A stretch of 64,000 nucleotides of DNA from Sphingobacterium bovistauri (GTDB lineage: Bacteria > Bacteroidota > Bacteroidia > Sphingobacteriales > Sphingobacteriaceae), in contig NZ_JADEYP010000015.1 of the NCBI RefSeq assembly GCF_020295405.1, positions 1-64,000 of the forward strand, in the 5' to 3' direction. Under the pieces are notes generated by a model. The model had not been told where the DNA came from. It made no database searches and saw only the letters and a program-made list of their open reading frames with translations. Below, piece after piece: positions 44,659 through 53,080 of this stretch (positions are counted from its first letter, which is position 1; every line of letters starts with the position of its first letter). The position numbers and the translations under genes were made by a program.

Positions 44659-46608
44659 ATGAAAAACACAAATTTAAGCGAAATATTTAGAAGGTTAAAA
44701 ATGATTAAAAAGCAATCATCTATTACCTCTAAATCGACAAAATATACAAAGAAGCTGTTTATTATGACAGCTACAGCGTTAGCACTTCAATCGTGTAATA
44801 CAGATTTTTTGAATGTCACTCCTCCTAATCAGCTCTCAGCTGATGTGGTTTGGAACGATGCACTAACAGCCCAAGCATACATAAATGATATTTACAATGG
44901 ATTTGAGCAAGGTGGTTTTAACGAACAAATGTTAGCTTCTGTTTCCGATGAAGCAATGTTCACACATCCAGGTCGTGGAATAGACATTGTCAATAGTGGA
45001 TCCTCAAACCCTACAACACTTGGTTGGGTACATGGAACATGGGCATGGGGAAGAATGTATATTTATATTAGGTACTGTAATGTCGCTATGCAGCAATTAA
45101 ATGGCGCAGATAACAAAATTACAAATCAAGATATGAAAGAAAAAATGCTTGGTCAGGTACATTTCTTGAGAGCATATTATTATCAGCAACTACTTCGTTA
45201 CTATGGTGGAGTGCCTTTAGTTGATAAAGTATATACTATCGATGACGATATGGATATAGCCAGAAATACATACGAAGAATGTGTCAATTTTATTATAAAA
45301 GATTGTGATGAGGCATATAAATATTTGAATGGTAAAAGCATGGATAAAGGCAGAGCAACTGCATTAGCTTCACTAGCCATTAAATCTCGTGTATTGCTAT
45401 ATGCCGCTAGTGATCAACATGATGGGGCAAAATTAAAAGGTAAAGTATCTAGCATATCACACGATATGTTGCCGATATTAGCTTATACATCAGGTAATCA
45501 ACAAGAACGCTATAAAGCTGCTCAATCTGCTGCGAAGGCAGTAATGGATGCGTCGTCAGGTTACAAGTTGAATTTAACAGCTCCAGTAAGTGCAACAGAA
45601 GGACAGAATAATTATAAAAGTATAGCAATGGGAGGAGGAAGCAAGGCTCCCAATATAGATCCTGCAGCTGCTTCAGAATTAATTTACGCAAAGTATTTCA
45701 TTGCTGATGCCAACTATACTCACGGTCTTCATAACGGACCTAATGGTTACAAAAATTGGGCTGGAAATACACCTATCGGACTTTTGGTAGATGATTATCA
45801 AATGATAGACGGGACTACATTTAGCTGGAATAATGTTTCGCACAAAGCCGAACCATATAAAAATAGAGATCCTCGTTTTTATGCAACTATCTTATACGAT
45901 GGGGCTGGATGGAAACCAAGAGAAAAGATTTCAGGAAATATTGATCCCGCTAATCAAATCCAAACAGGAACATATGATATTTTGGAGGGAGGTACTGTGA
46001 AAACAATACCAGGAATTGATACAAGAAGTGGTAGTATAGAAAGCTGGAATGGTAGCTGGACAGGCTATTATTATCATAAATTTATCGACCCAGATCCGAA
46101 TATTGTTGACGCGAATAATTTCCAACTCGTTCCTTGGCCCTTCTTTAGGTATACAGAAGCGGTATTAAATTACGTAGAGGCTAGTATTGAATTAGGAGAA
46201 ACAACTGTGGCAAGAGATTGGTTGAATAAAATCAGATTCAGAGCGGGCATGCCAGCTATCACTACTACTGATCAGAATCAATTAAGAGAAATCTATAGAC
46301 ACGAACGTAGGATAGAAATGGCGTATGAAGAACAACGCTATCATGATGTTAGAAGATGGTTAATCGCTGCTGAGACCGTAGGAAGGAAAGTAACTTACAT
46401 CAAAGTAAGCGGAAAATTCAAACCTGGTAAAACTATGTCGGCCCCTTATCGCCATGATAATACCGTGTATGATTATACCTATACACCTGTTGTTGACAAT
46501 TCTCAAGAGAATAGATCGTGGAATAACAACTTATATTTCAGACCATTCCACAGGGATGAATTAAACAAAAACAGTTTATTAAAACAAAACCCTGGATATA
46601 CACAATAA
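44659..46608 (+). CDS. SusD/RagB-family nutrient-binding lipoprotein (locus 2)
   Basis: 649 residues from the first ATG; a start at 44701 (MIKKQSS) gives a more normal signal peptide, with lipobox ALQSC. SusD marks: VHFLRAYYYQQLLRYYGGVP, ALASLAIKSRVLLYAAS, RYTEAVLNYVEASIELGE, MAYEEQRYHDVRRWL and a C-terminal FRPFHRDELNKN. Binds the same ligand as the SusC partner. It ends at a 28-bp-arm palindrome. Confidence 0.92.
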   Translation: MKNTNLSEIFRRLKMIKKQSSITSKSTKYTKKLFIMTATALALQSCNTDFLNVTPPNQLSADVVWNDALTAQAYINDIYNGFEQGGFNEQMLASVSDEAMFTHPGRGIDIVNSGSSNPTTLGWVHGTWAWGRMYIYIRYCNVAMQQLNGADNKITNQDMKEKMLGQVHFLRAYYYQQLLRYYGGVPLVDKVYTIDDDMDIARNTYEECVNFIIKDCDEAYKYLNGKSMDKGRATALASLAIKSRVLLYAASDQHDGAKLKGKVSSISHDMLPILAYTSGNQQERYKAAQSAAKAVMDASSGYKLNLTAPVSATEGQNNYKSIAMGGGSKAPNIDPAAASELIYAKYFIADANYTHGLHNGPNGYKNWAGNTPIGLLVDDYQMIDGTTFSWNNVSHKAEPYKNRDPRFYATILYDGAGWKPREKISGNIDPANQIQTGTYDILEGGTVKTIPGIDTRSGSIESWNGSWTGYYYHKFIDPDPNIVDANNFQLVPWPFFRYTEAVLNYVEASIELGETTVARDWLNKIRFRAGMPAITTTDQNQLREIYRHERRIEMAYEEQRYHDVRRWLIAAETVGRKVTYIKVSGKFKPGKTMSAPYRHDNTVYDYTYTPVVDNSQENRSWNNNLYFRPFHRDELNKNSLLKQNPGYTQ

Positions 46609-46656
46609 ATAGAAAACTCCCTCCAAAATTGGAGGGAGTTTTCTATTTATTGTGTA
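46599..46656. terminator. Bidirectional terminator with perfect 28-bp arms
   Basis: Left arm 46599-46626, two central bases, right arm 46629-46656; the arms are exact reverse complements with core CTCCCTCCAA. It spans the SusD stop codon and ends 4 nt before the convergent CsbD gene. A-rich and T-rich flanks serve both strands. Confidence 0.9.
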
Positions 46657-46660
46657 AATA

Positions 46661-46849
46661 TTATCCTAGTCCTTTCAACCAATCCACGACTTCTTCACGG
46701 GCTTTTCCTAGTTTTTGTTGAAGACGACCTAACAATTCCTCATCTTGTCCTTCTTCATATTTCAAATCATCATCCGTCCAATCAGCATACTCTTGCTTGA
46801 TTTTACCTTTCATTTCATTCCATTTTCCTTTTAAATCTAACTTATCCAT
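46661..46849 (-). CDS. CsbD-family stress protein
   Basis: 62 residues: [20 protein letters not shown] then [21 protein letters not shown], the CsbD signature. Small, highly charged, helical, cytoplasmic; made under general stress in other bacteria. It lies between the SusD gene and kduI on the opposite strand, so it splits locus 2. Confidence 0.9.
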   Translation of the reverse strand: MDKLDLKGKWNEMKGKIKQEYADWTDDDLKYEEGQDEELLGRLQQKLGKAREEVVDWLKGLG

Positions 46850-46965
46850 AGTTATGTGTTTTAGTGTTTTCTAAATCATGTACTACTTAAGAACAACCCA
46901 ATAGAAGTCTTGTTTGTCACATAGTTGTTACGAAATCGTTGCAGATTGAGGAATTCCAAAAGCAA

Positions 46966-46997
46966 TTGGGTTTCTTCATAGGAAAGGTCTATTTTTA
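46966..46997 (+). promoter_or_regulatory. Candidate promoter of the kduI operon
   Basis: TTGG (46966-46969), 20 nt, TATTTTTA (46990-46997), one mismatch from TAnnTTTG, 29 nt before the kduI ATG. Confidence 0.4.
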
Positions 46998-47026
46998 ATA
47001 ACACGAATTTCAAAATAAAAACACCT

Positions 47027-47866
47027 ATGACTTACGAATCTAGATACGCAATCGGACCAAAGGAATATAAATCACTAGACACAAAAGGACTTAGAGAGAC
47101 CTTTCTTATTGAAAAACTTTTTGTCGAAGACACGATTCATTTTGTATATACACATTATGATAGATATATGGCTGGCGGTGCATTCCCTATACATCAAAAA
47201 ATCAAATTGGAAACAATTGAACCTCTATTAAAAGAACCTTTTTTCTTATCTCGCAGAGAATTGGGAATTATCAATATCGGTGGTTCCGGAAAAGTAGAGG
47301 TAGACGGCGAGGTATATGATCTTAACAACAAAGAGGCTTTATACATTGGAAAAGGTGCTAAAGAAGTATATTTTAGCAGTAATGATTCGCAATCTCCTGC
47401 AAAATTCTATTTAAACTCTACGCCTGCACATCACAGTTACCCGACTAAAAAAGTTACAAAAGCGGATGCAAATAAATTAGAACTAGGTGCACTTGAAACG
47501 GCTAATCATCGTACCATCAATCAAATGTTGTTGCACACCGTGATCCAAACATGTCAATTGCAAATGGGAATGACGGAATTAAAAACGGGCTCTGTGTGGA
47601 ATACCATGCCTTCTCACACACATGATCGTCGTATGGAAGTGTATTTCTATTTTGAAGTACCAGAAGGTCAGGCTGTCTCTCATTTTATGGGACCAATGGA
47701 CGAGACTCGTCATATTTGGATGAACAATGAGCAAGCAGTTATTTCTCCTCCTTGGTCGATTCATTCTGGAGCTGGCACTAGCAATTATTCATTCATTTGG
47801 GGTATGGCTGGAGAAAACATGGATTATGATGACATGGACAAATCAGCAATCACAGATTTAAGATAA
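47027..47866 (+). CDS. kduI: 5-dehydro-4-deoxy-D-glucuronate isomerase KduI
   Basis: 279 residues, cupin-fold zinc enzyme. Marks: ESRYAIGPKEYKSLDTKGLR, LGIINIGGSGKVEVDGEVY, and the metal site in WNTMPSHTHDRRMEVYFYFE (two His and Glu). It converts 4-deoxy-5-keto-uronate, the spontaneous product of unsaturated uronates freed by lyases, to 2,5-diketo-3-deoxygluconate. First of three tightly linked genes. Confidence 0.96.
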   Translation: MTYESRYAIGPKEYKSLDTKGLRETFLIEKLFVEDTIHFVYTHYDRYMAGGAFPIHQKIKLETIEPLLKEPFFLSRRELGIINIGGSGKVEVDGEVYDLNNKEALYIGKGAKEVYFSSNDSQSPAKFYLNSTPAHHSYPTKKVTKADANKLELGALETANHRTINQMLLHTVIQTCQLQMGMTELKTGSVWNTMPSHTHDRRMEVYFYFEVPEGQAVSHFMGPMDETRHIWMNNEQAVISPPWSIHSGAGTSNYSFIWGMAGENMDYDDMDKSAITDLR

Positions 47867-47867
47867 C

Positions 47868-48989
47868 ATGAAAAACTTCATCTGCTATATGACATTGACA
47901 GGTCTTTTTATAAGCCCTGCTTTTGCGCAAAGGTCTATTTCAATTGTTAACCCATCTGACGAAAATCGACTAGAGTTAATCAGTATTCCTTTTAAAAAAT
48001 TCAGCAAGCTTTTTGCAGTGGATACGGTATTCACGATTAAAGAAAAATCATCTGGTCAAGTCTATTTACATCAAGTAGAGAAGTTAGGACAGAATACACC
48101 TCAGAATATTCTAATTCAAGTACCCATTTCTTCAAATGGAAAGCTCGATTTAATCGTTGCTAAAGAGAAGGCTCCTTCATTTCCGCACAAAACATACGCT
48201 AGATATGTACCCGAACGTAAAGATGATTACGCCTGGGAAAATGATGTGGTAGCCTTTCGTATGTATGGTAAAGCGCTGGAAGGCACATCAGAAGATGCGC
48301 AAGGAATGGATTATTGGGCAAAACGAACAGAAAATTTAGTCATAAATAGCTGGTACAAAGGAAACGATTACCACAAAGATAATGGCGAAGGCCTTGATTA
48401 TTATGCAGTAGGCCAAACTTTAGGCGCTGGAGATATGGCTTTATATAACAACAATAAGATACAGTTTACCAAACACTACAGAAAACATGAAGTTTTGGAT
48501 AATGGGCCACTACGAACAACTTTCAAATTAACCTTCGATCCTCAAATTATTGAAGGACAAGAAGTTTCGTTTACAAAGACTATAAGTATAGACGCAGGGC
48601 AGAATTTCAATAAAATCGTTGTTGATTTCAAAAATGCACACGGTAAAAAAACGCCTATAGTAGTTGGTTTGGCTAAACGCGACGAAAGCAATCCAGAAGT
48701 AGAGTTTGACAAAGAAGAAAAAACTTTAGCTTATTGGGAACCAAATATTAAAGATTTTGGTCATACAGGCACAGCAATTATTCTTACGAATCAAAAAGCA
48801 ACATACATAGATACTGACCCCAAACAATTCTTGGTAAAAACAGAAATAAGCAACAATAAACCTTTTGTTTATTACAACGGTGGCGCTTGGAATAAGGCAG
48901 GGAAAATTACTTCTTTTGAAGATTGGGAAAATGCAGTAGAAGATTATGCTGAACAAATACGTAAACCATTAAAAGTAAAACTTAAATAA
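47868..48989 (+). CDS. DUF4861 family secreted protein
   Basis: 373 residues with a signal peptide (MKNFICYMTLTGLFISPAFA-Q). The family is recognised by DDYAWENDVVAFRMYGKAL and the WYKGNDYHKDNGEGLDYY region. A mostly beta sandwich-like sequence, rich in aromatic and charged residues in the middle. It is exported, begins 1 nt after kduI and ends 1 nt before kduD, so it is translated with them. This places it in uronate degradation, perhaps as a periplasmic hydrolase or isomerase for the oligosaccharide; that role is inference. Confidence 0.8.
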   Translation: MKNFICYMTLTGLFISPAFAQRSISIVNPSDENRLELISIPFKKFSKLFAVDTVFTIKEKSSGQVYLHQVEKLGQNTPQNILIQVPISSNGKLDLIVAKEKAPSFPHKTYARYVPERKDDYAWENDVVAFRMYGKALEGTSEDAQGMDYWAKRTENLVINSWYKGNDYHKDNGEGLDYYAVGQTLGAGDMALYNNNKIQFTKHYRKHEVLDNGPLRTTFKLTFDPQIIEGQEVSFTKTISIDAGQNFNKIVVDFKNAHGKKTPIVVGLAKRDESNPEVEFDKEEKTLAYWEPNIKDFGHTGTAIILTNQKATYIDTDPKQFLVKTEISNNKPFVYYNGGAWNKAGKITSFEDWENAVEDYAEQIRKPLKVKLK

Positions 48990-48990
48990 T

Positions 48991-49761
48991 ATGTCTATCA
49001 TAAATGCTTTTGACCTAAGTGGAAAATTAGCTATCGTAACTGGTTGTAAACGAGGAATAGGAAAAGCTTTAGCAGAGGCCCTTGCTGAGGCTGGAGCAGA
49101 TATCATTGGTGTTTCTGCTACCTTAGAATTAGAAGGATCTGCTGTTCAGAAATCTATTGAATCTATTGGGCGAAAATTCTATGCTTATCAATGTGACTTT
49201 TCAAAACGAGATTCACTATATAGCTTCATCGAACAGGTCAAGAAAAATCATCCTGTAATTGATATTCTATTTAATAATGCTGGAAATATTTTACGTAAGC
49301 CAGCTGCAGAACACCCAGACGAATATTGGGATGAAATAATTGAAATCAATCAAAATGCTCAATTTATTCTGACGCGTGAGATAGGAAAAGATATGATTTC
49401 ACGTGGAAGTGGTAAAATTGTCTTTACCGCATCCCTGTTAACTTTTCAAGGCGGAATCAATGTACCAGGCTATGCTGCCTCTAAAGGTGCCATTGGTTCA
49501 TTGACCAAGGCTTTTGCTAATGAATGGGCATCTAAAGGTGTGAACGTAAATGCAATTGCTCCTGGATATATTGCGACAGATAATACAGAAGCACTACGAG
49601 ATGATCCTGATCGCTCTGCTTCGATTCTTGGACGAATTCCAGCGGCTCGTTGGGGCCAACCAGAAGATTTCAAAGGTCCTGCCGTATTCTTAGCTTCTAA
49701 AGCTTCTGATTATGTGCATGGAACAATCTTAACGGTAGACGGCGGTTGGATGGGTCGATAA
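48991..49761 (+). CDS. kduD: Short-chain dehydrogenase, KduD-type (2-dehydro-3-deoxy-gluconate 5-dehydrogenase)
   Basis: 256 residues, classical SDR: NAD-binding TGCKRGIGKALAEAL, NNAG box, catalytic Ser in TASLLTFQGG and Tyr-Lys in YAASKGA, and IATDNTEALRDD as in KduD. It reduces the KduI product to 2-keto-3-deoxygluconate. Assignment rests on the operon with kduI; on sequence alone gluconate 5-dehydrogenase is close. Ends in a bidirectional terminator. Confidence 0.9.
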   Translation: MSIINAFDLSGKLAIVTGCKRGIGKALAEALAEAGADIIGVSATLELEGSAVQKSIESIGRKFYAYQCDFSKRDSLYSFIEQVKKNHPVIDILFNNAGNILRKPAAEHPDEYWDEIIEINQNAQFILTREIGKDMISRGSGKIVFTASLLTFQGGINVPGYAASKGAIGSLTKAFANEWASKGVNVNAIAPGYIATDNTEALRDDPDRSASILGRIPAARWGQPEDFKGPAVFLASKASDYVHGTILTVDGGWMGR

Positions 49762-49799
49762 AACAAAAATGACTTAGCGCTGCTAAGTCATTTTTGTTT
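49761..49799. terminator. Bidirectional terminator between kduD and nadD
   Basis: 18-bp perfect arms, left 49761-49778 (ending TGACTTAGC) and right 49782-49799, around GCT. The left end overlaps the last base of the kduD stop, and the right arm overlaps the nadD stop codon (49800-49798). Confidence 0.88.
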
Positions 49800-50379
49800 A
49801 TAAATACAATCCCTTTTTATCGATAAATTCTACGACCTTATCTGGTGTGAAGAATTTTATATTTTTATTTTCTTTGATTGCTTGACGCAAAAATGTGGAC
49901 GACAATTCCATTACTGGTGTATCCGTCATAGTAACTGAAGGGTGATTTTTCAATTCACCTCCATCATACCCTGGCCTCGGATATACAATGATTTTGTAAT
50001 CGCGAAGAACAATATCAACATTTTTCCATTTCTGGAGTCCAGCTAGATTATCTTCACCCATTATCAGGACAAAATCTTTCTTTGGATATTTTTCTTGCAA
50101 ATAAACAAGTGTGTCTATCGTATAGGAAGGTTGTGGCAAGTTGAACTCTATATCGCTTGCCCGCAACTTTTCTGATCCTTCAATAGCCAAATTGACCATT
50201 TCCAATCTGTCGTACATATTACCGAGAGATTTCTTCTCTTTAAAAGGATTTTGTGGCGAAACGACAAACCAGACTTCGTCCAATTCCGTAAAATTAGCCA
50301 TATAATTGGCAATGATTAAATGCCCTACGTGTATAGGATTAAACGAGCCAAAAAATAAACCAATTTTCTTATTTGCCAT
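49798..50379 (-). CDS. nadD: Nicotinate-nucleotide adenylyltransferase NadD
   Basis: 193 residues: FFGSFNPIHVGHLIIANYM (nucleotidyltransferase GxFxPxHxGH), LIMGEDNLAGLQKW, and LSSTFLRQAI. Adds AMP to nicotinate mononucleotide in NAD synthesis. Start ATG overlaps the last base of the gmk stop (50379), so it is coupled. Confidence 0.95.
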   Translation of the reverse strand: MANKKIGLFFGSFNPIHVGHLIIANYMANFTELDEVWFVVSPQNPFKEKKSLGNMYDRLEMVNLAIEGSEKLRASDIEFNLPQPSYTIDTLVYLQEKYPKKDFVLIMGEDNLAGLQKWKNVDIVLRDYKIIVYPRPGYDGGELKNHPSVTMTDTPVMELSSTFLRQAIKENKNIKFFTPDKVVEFIDKKGLYL

Positions 50380-50948
50380 TATTTAGAAAGGAAATCTAAC
50401 ACCAATTTCTCCGCTTCAACTTTCGCTGTTTCTAAGTCAAAGTTATTTAAGATAACATCAAACTTCTCTGCAAAACTCAATTCGTGTTCTGCCTTTGCAT
50501 AGCGCTCTTGCAACTTCTCTTCTGAATCTGTTCCTCTACCTGCCAAACGCTCCTTCAACACTTCTAATGATGGCGGATTAACAAAAATAGCTAACGCTTG
50601 ATCTGGAAATTTAGAACGTAAACGTAAACCACCAACCACATCGATGTCAAAAATTACATGTTTGTCCAAAGCCCAAATACGCTCTACTTCCGAACGCAAA
50701 GTACCATAGTATGTCCCAGAATACACTTCCTCGAACTCTATAAACTCTTGTTTTGCTACTTTATGTAAGAATTCCTCTTGTGAAATGAAATAATAATCCT
50801 TTCCGTCTACTTCTTCACCACGCGGAGCTCTCGTACTAGCAGAAATAGAAAATTCAAATTTATCACTGTACTTGCTTAGTAAATGTCTTACAATTGTTGT
50901 TTTACCAGCCCCCGATGGTGCCGAAAAGATAATTAGCTTTCCGCTCAT
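50379..50948 (-). CDS. gmk: Guanylate kinase
   Basis: 189 residues: P-loop IIFSAPSGAGKTTIVRHLL, STRAPRGEEVDGKDYYFIS and EFEEVYSGTYYGT, all classical. Converts GMP to GDP. Middle gene of yicC-gmk-nadD. Confidence 0.97.
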   Translation of the reverse strand: MSGKLIIFSAPSGAGKTTIVRHLLSKYSDKFEFSISASTRAPRGEEVDGKDYYFISQEEFLHKVAKQEFIEFEEVYSGTYYGTLRSEVERIWALDKHVIFDIDVVGGLRLRSKFPDQALAIFVNPPSLEVLKERLAGRGTDSEEKLQERYAKAEHELSFAEKFDVILNNFDLETAKVEAEKLVLDFLSK

Positions 50949-50953
50949 GTTTT

Positions 50954-51829
50954 CTATAGTACGTTTAGTAGTTGTTCTTTAATTTTTTCTAATTCTTCTT
51001 TCATACGAACCACAATTTGTTGTATCTCCGCATTGTTAGCTTTAGATCCTAATGTATTAATCTCACGTCCCATCTCTTGTGAGATGAAACCCAGTTTCTT
51101 TCCGTTAGAATCTTCGGAATTCAAAGCTTTTATAAAATAATTACAGTGACTTCTTAATCTTACCTTCTCTTCCGTAATATCTAATTTGTCGATGTAGAAC
51201 ACAATTTCTTGTTCGAATCTATTTTTATCAATATTTTCTTTCCCAACAGCATCCTCCATATATTGGCTAAGACGCTCCCGTATCAAAGGAATACGATCAC
51301 CTTCTACAGCCTCTACCTCTGTCAAATATGTCAAGATAAAGCCTACTCTTTTTTCTAAATCCTCCTTCAAATTATTACCTTCATCTGCACGAAAAGTATT
51401 AAATTTTTCTACAGCAGAATAGAAAGCATTCATCAACACTTTTCCCTCCTCATCATCTACCTCGTCATCGTTGTTCGAAATAACTTCAGGCATGTTCAAT
51501 GCTAAACTAAAAAGCGTCGACGAATTTTCGCCTACTTCTGTAGCGATGTCCTTCAGTTGCTTATAGTATTTTTTTAGTAATTCAGCATTGATAGATGAAG
51601 CCTTTGCTGTCTGGTCTGTATATTCAGATGAAATCATGACATTGACTTTGCCGCGTTCGATAAGTTTGCTACACTCTCCACGAAGCGTCAATTCTTTGTC
51701 CGATACGACTTTGGGAAGACGTATACTTAGTTCCAAAAATTTAGAATTAAGTGATTTTATTTCGACAGTGTATTTGACTTTCGCGTTCTCTTGAGAGCCT
51801 ACACCATAGCCTGTCATTGATTTTATCAT
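50954..51829 (-). CDS. YicC-family endoribonuclease/stress protein
   Basis: 291 residues from ATG 51829. MIKSMTGYG start, KSLNSKFLELSIRLP, and a C-terminal DUF1732 part with FISQEMGREINTLGSKANN. YicC/RmuC-like proteins are now viewed as RNases. A TTG two codons upstream belongs to the -7 element, not to the gene. Heads the yicC-gmk-nadD operon, a conserved pairing. Confidence 0.93.
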   Translation of the reverse strand: MIKSMTGYGVGSQENAKVKYTVEIKSLNSKFLELSIRLPKVVSDKELTLRGECSKLIERGKVNVMISSEYTDQTAKASSINAELLKKYYKQLKDIATEVGENSSTLFSLALNMPEVISNNDDEVDDEEGKVLMNAFYSAVEKFNTFRADEGNNLKEDLEKRVGFILTYLTEVEAVEGDRIPLIRERLSQYMEDAVGKENIDKNRFEQEIVFYIDKLDITEEKVRLRSHCNYFIKALNSEDSNGKKLGFISQEMGREINTLGSKANNAEIQQIVVRMKEELEKIKEQLLNVL

Positions 51830-51832
51830 ATG

Positions 51833-51840
51833 CAAAGGTA
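51833..51840 (-). promoter_or_regulatory. -7 element 3 nt before yicC
   Basis: Minus-strand TACCTTTG, then CAT, then ATG of yicC. Predicts a leaderless message. No -33 seen at normal spacing. Confidence 0.45.
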
Positions 51841-51931
51841 GGAATTATCAGAGTAAAAGGAAATTTTAGATTTTTTAGAAAAGTTTGTGATATCGATTGA
51901 ATATCTTTATTTTAAATTAAAAAAATTAAAT

Positions 51932-52408
51932 ATGATAAAAACTATACTAACTACTTTTTTATTCTGCTGCTTTATTACAGTTACGTTTTCACAAGGTCAA
52001 AAATTCGGTTTTATAGAAGGAGGTGGCTCTGGCGTTTTGGTAAATGCTAATTTTGATATGCGACTTAAGAAAGAATCTAGAGACGGAATAGGATTCAAAC
52101 TCGGTTTAGGAAATACTTTCTATTTGGAAGACGGAAAAGCGACAACCATTCCAATCGGCATAAATTATTTAATAGGCAAAAATAAAAGCGGGCTTCTATT
52201 AGGGCTAAACAATACCTTTTCTATATTTGGTAAGGGTACAAAAAAATTTGAAACGAAATCCGTAGTACCGTCACTAGAACTTGGTTATAGATTTAGACCT
52301 CTTGAAAAAGGATTTGCCTTTCAAGTAACTTATAACCCCCTATTTAATACTGTAGATGGGACTATGCCTATATTTTTTGGAATAGGCTTGGGGTATGCTT
52401 GGAAATAA
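51932..52408 (+). CDS. Small outer-membrane beta-barrel-like protein, function unknown
   Basis: 158 residues with a signal peptide (MIKTILTTFLFCCFITVTFS-Q). The mature part is alternating beta strands (FKLGLGNTFYLEDG, IPIGINYLIGKNKSGLLLG, SLELGYRFRPLEKGFAFQV, FFGIGLGYAWK), ending in an aromatic and Lys; typical of an 8-strand barrel. No family name can be given. It runs tail to tail into dedA with no gap. Confidence 0.65.
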   Translation: MIKTILTTFLFCCFITVTFSQGQKFGFIEGGGSGVLVNANFDMRLKKESRDGIGFKLGLGNTFYLEDGKATTIPIGINYLIGKNKSGLLLGLNNTFSIFGKGTKKFETKSVVPSLELGYRFRPLEKGFAFQVTYNPLFNTVDGTMPIFFGIGLGYAWK

Positions 52409-53041
52409 TTATTTCCGCCTCAAAAACTCTACAAGAGGAGGCAATAAAGAAATTCCAATTATGGCTAATATTACGATAGAAAAATTATTTTTAATAAAAT
52501 CAATTTGACCGAAGAAATAACCAGCAAACAGAAATAAAGTAACCCAGAGTGTTCCTCCGCTGATGTTGTATTTTCCAAAGTGACTATATTGCATATTGCT
52601 TATACCCGCAACAAAAGGAGCGAAGGTCCGAACAATAGGAACAAAACGAGCATATATAATAGTCTTACTACCGTACTTAGCGTAGAAATCTTGAGTCTTA
52701 GCTAAATAAGCGGGCTTAAATATTTTTGAATTTTCTTTAAAAACACGAGTACCAAAATGCTTACCTACCTCATAATTTAAAAAATCACCTAATATTGCTG
52801 CTGCTATTAAAAGCAATAACATTAGAAATATATTTAAATCCGCTTCTGGGTTCGCTATTAAAGCGCCCATAGCAAATAGCACCGAATCACCAGGAAGAAA
52901 GGGAGTTACAACTAATCCTGTTTCCGCAAAAATAATGAGAAACAAAATCAAATAAGTCCAGTATTGATAATCGTTAACTATACTGACCAAATGCTTATCA
53001 ATATGAAGCACAAAATCAATTAATGATGTTATGAATTCCAT
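52409..53041 (-). CDS. DedA-family membrane protein (copy 2)
   Basis: 210 residues, DedA/SNARE-associated family: TPFLPGDSVLFAMGAL, GDFLNYEVGKHFG, and ARFVPIVRTFAPFVAG. DedA proteins are lipid scramblases/flippases needed for proton-motive force and undecaprenyl phosphate recycling. A close paralogue lies directly upstream (26 nt), so this is a tandem duplication. Confidence 0.9.
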   Translation of the reverse strand: MEFITSLIDFVLHIDKHLVSIVNDYQYWTYLILFLIIFAETGLVVTPFLPGDSVLFAMGALIANPEADLNIFLMLLLLIAAAILGDFLNYEVGKHFGTRVFKENSKIFKPAYLAKTQDFYAKYGSKTIIYARFVPIVRTFAPFVAGISNMQYSHFGKYNISGGTLWVTLFLFAGYFFGQIDFIKNNFSIVILAIIGISLLPPLVEFLRRK

Positions 53042-53052
53042 ATGGTATTAAA

Positions 53053-53080
53053 CAAAAAAAGGAAGCTTTAAGCTTCCTTT
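53053..53080 (-). terminator. Terminator overlapping the end of the first dedA gene
   Basis: Stem AAGGAAGC / GCTTCCTT around TTTAA, ending in T-run on the minus strand; the arm near 53068-53080 is coding (last residues and stop). Confidence 0.6.
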
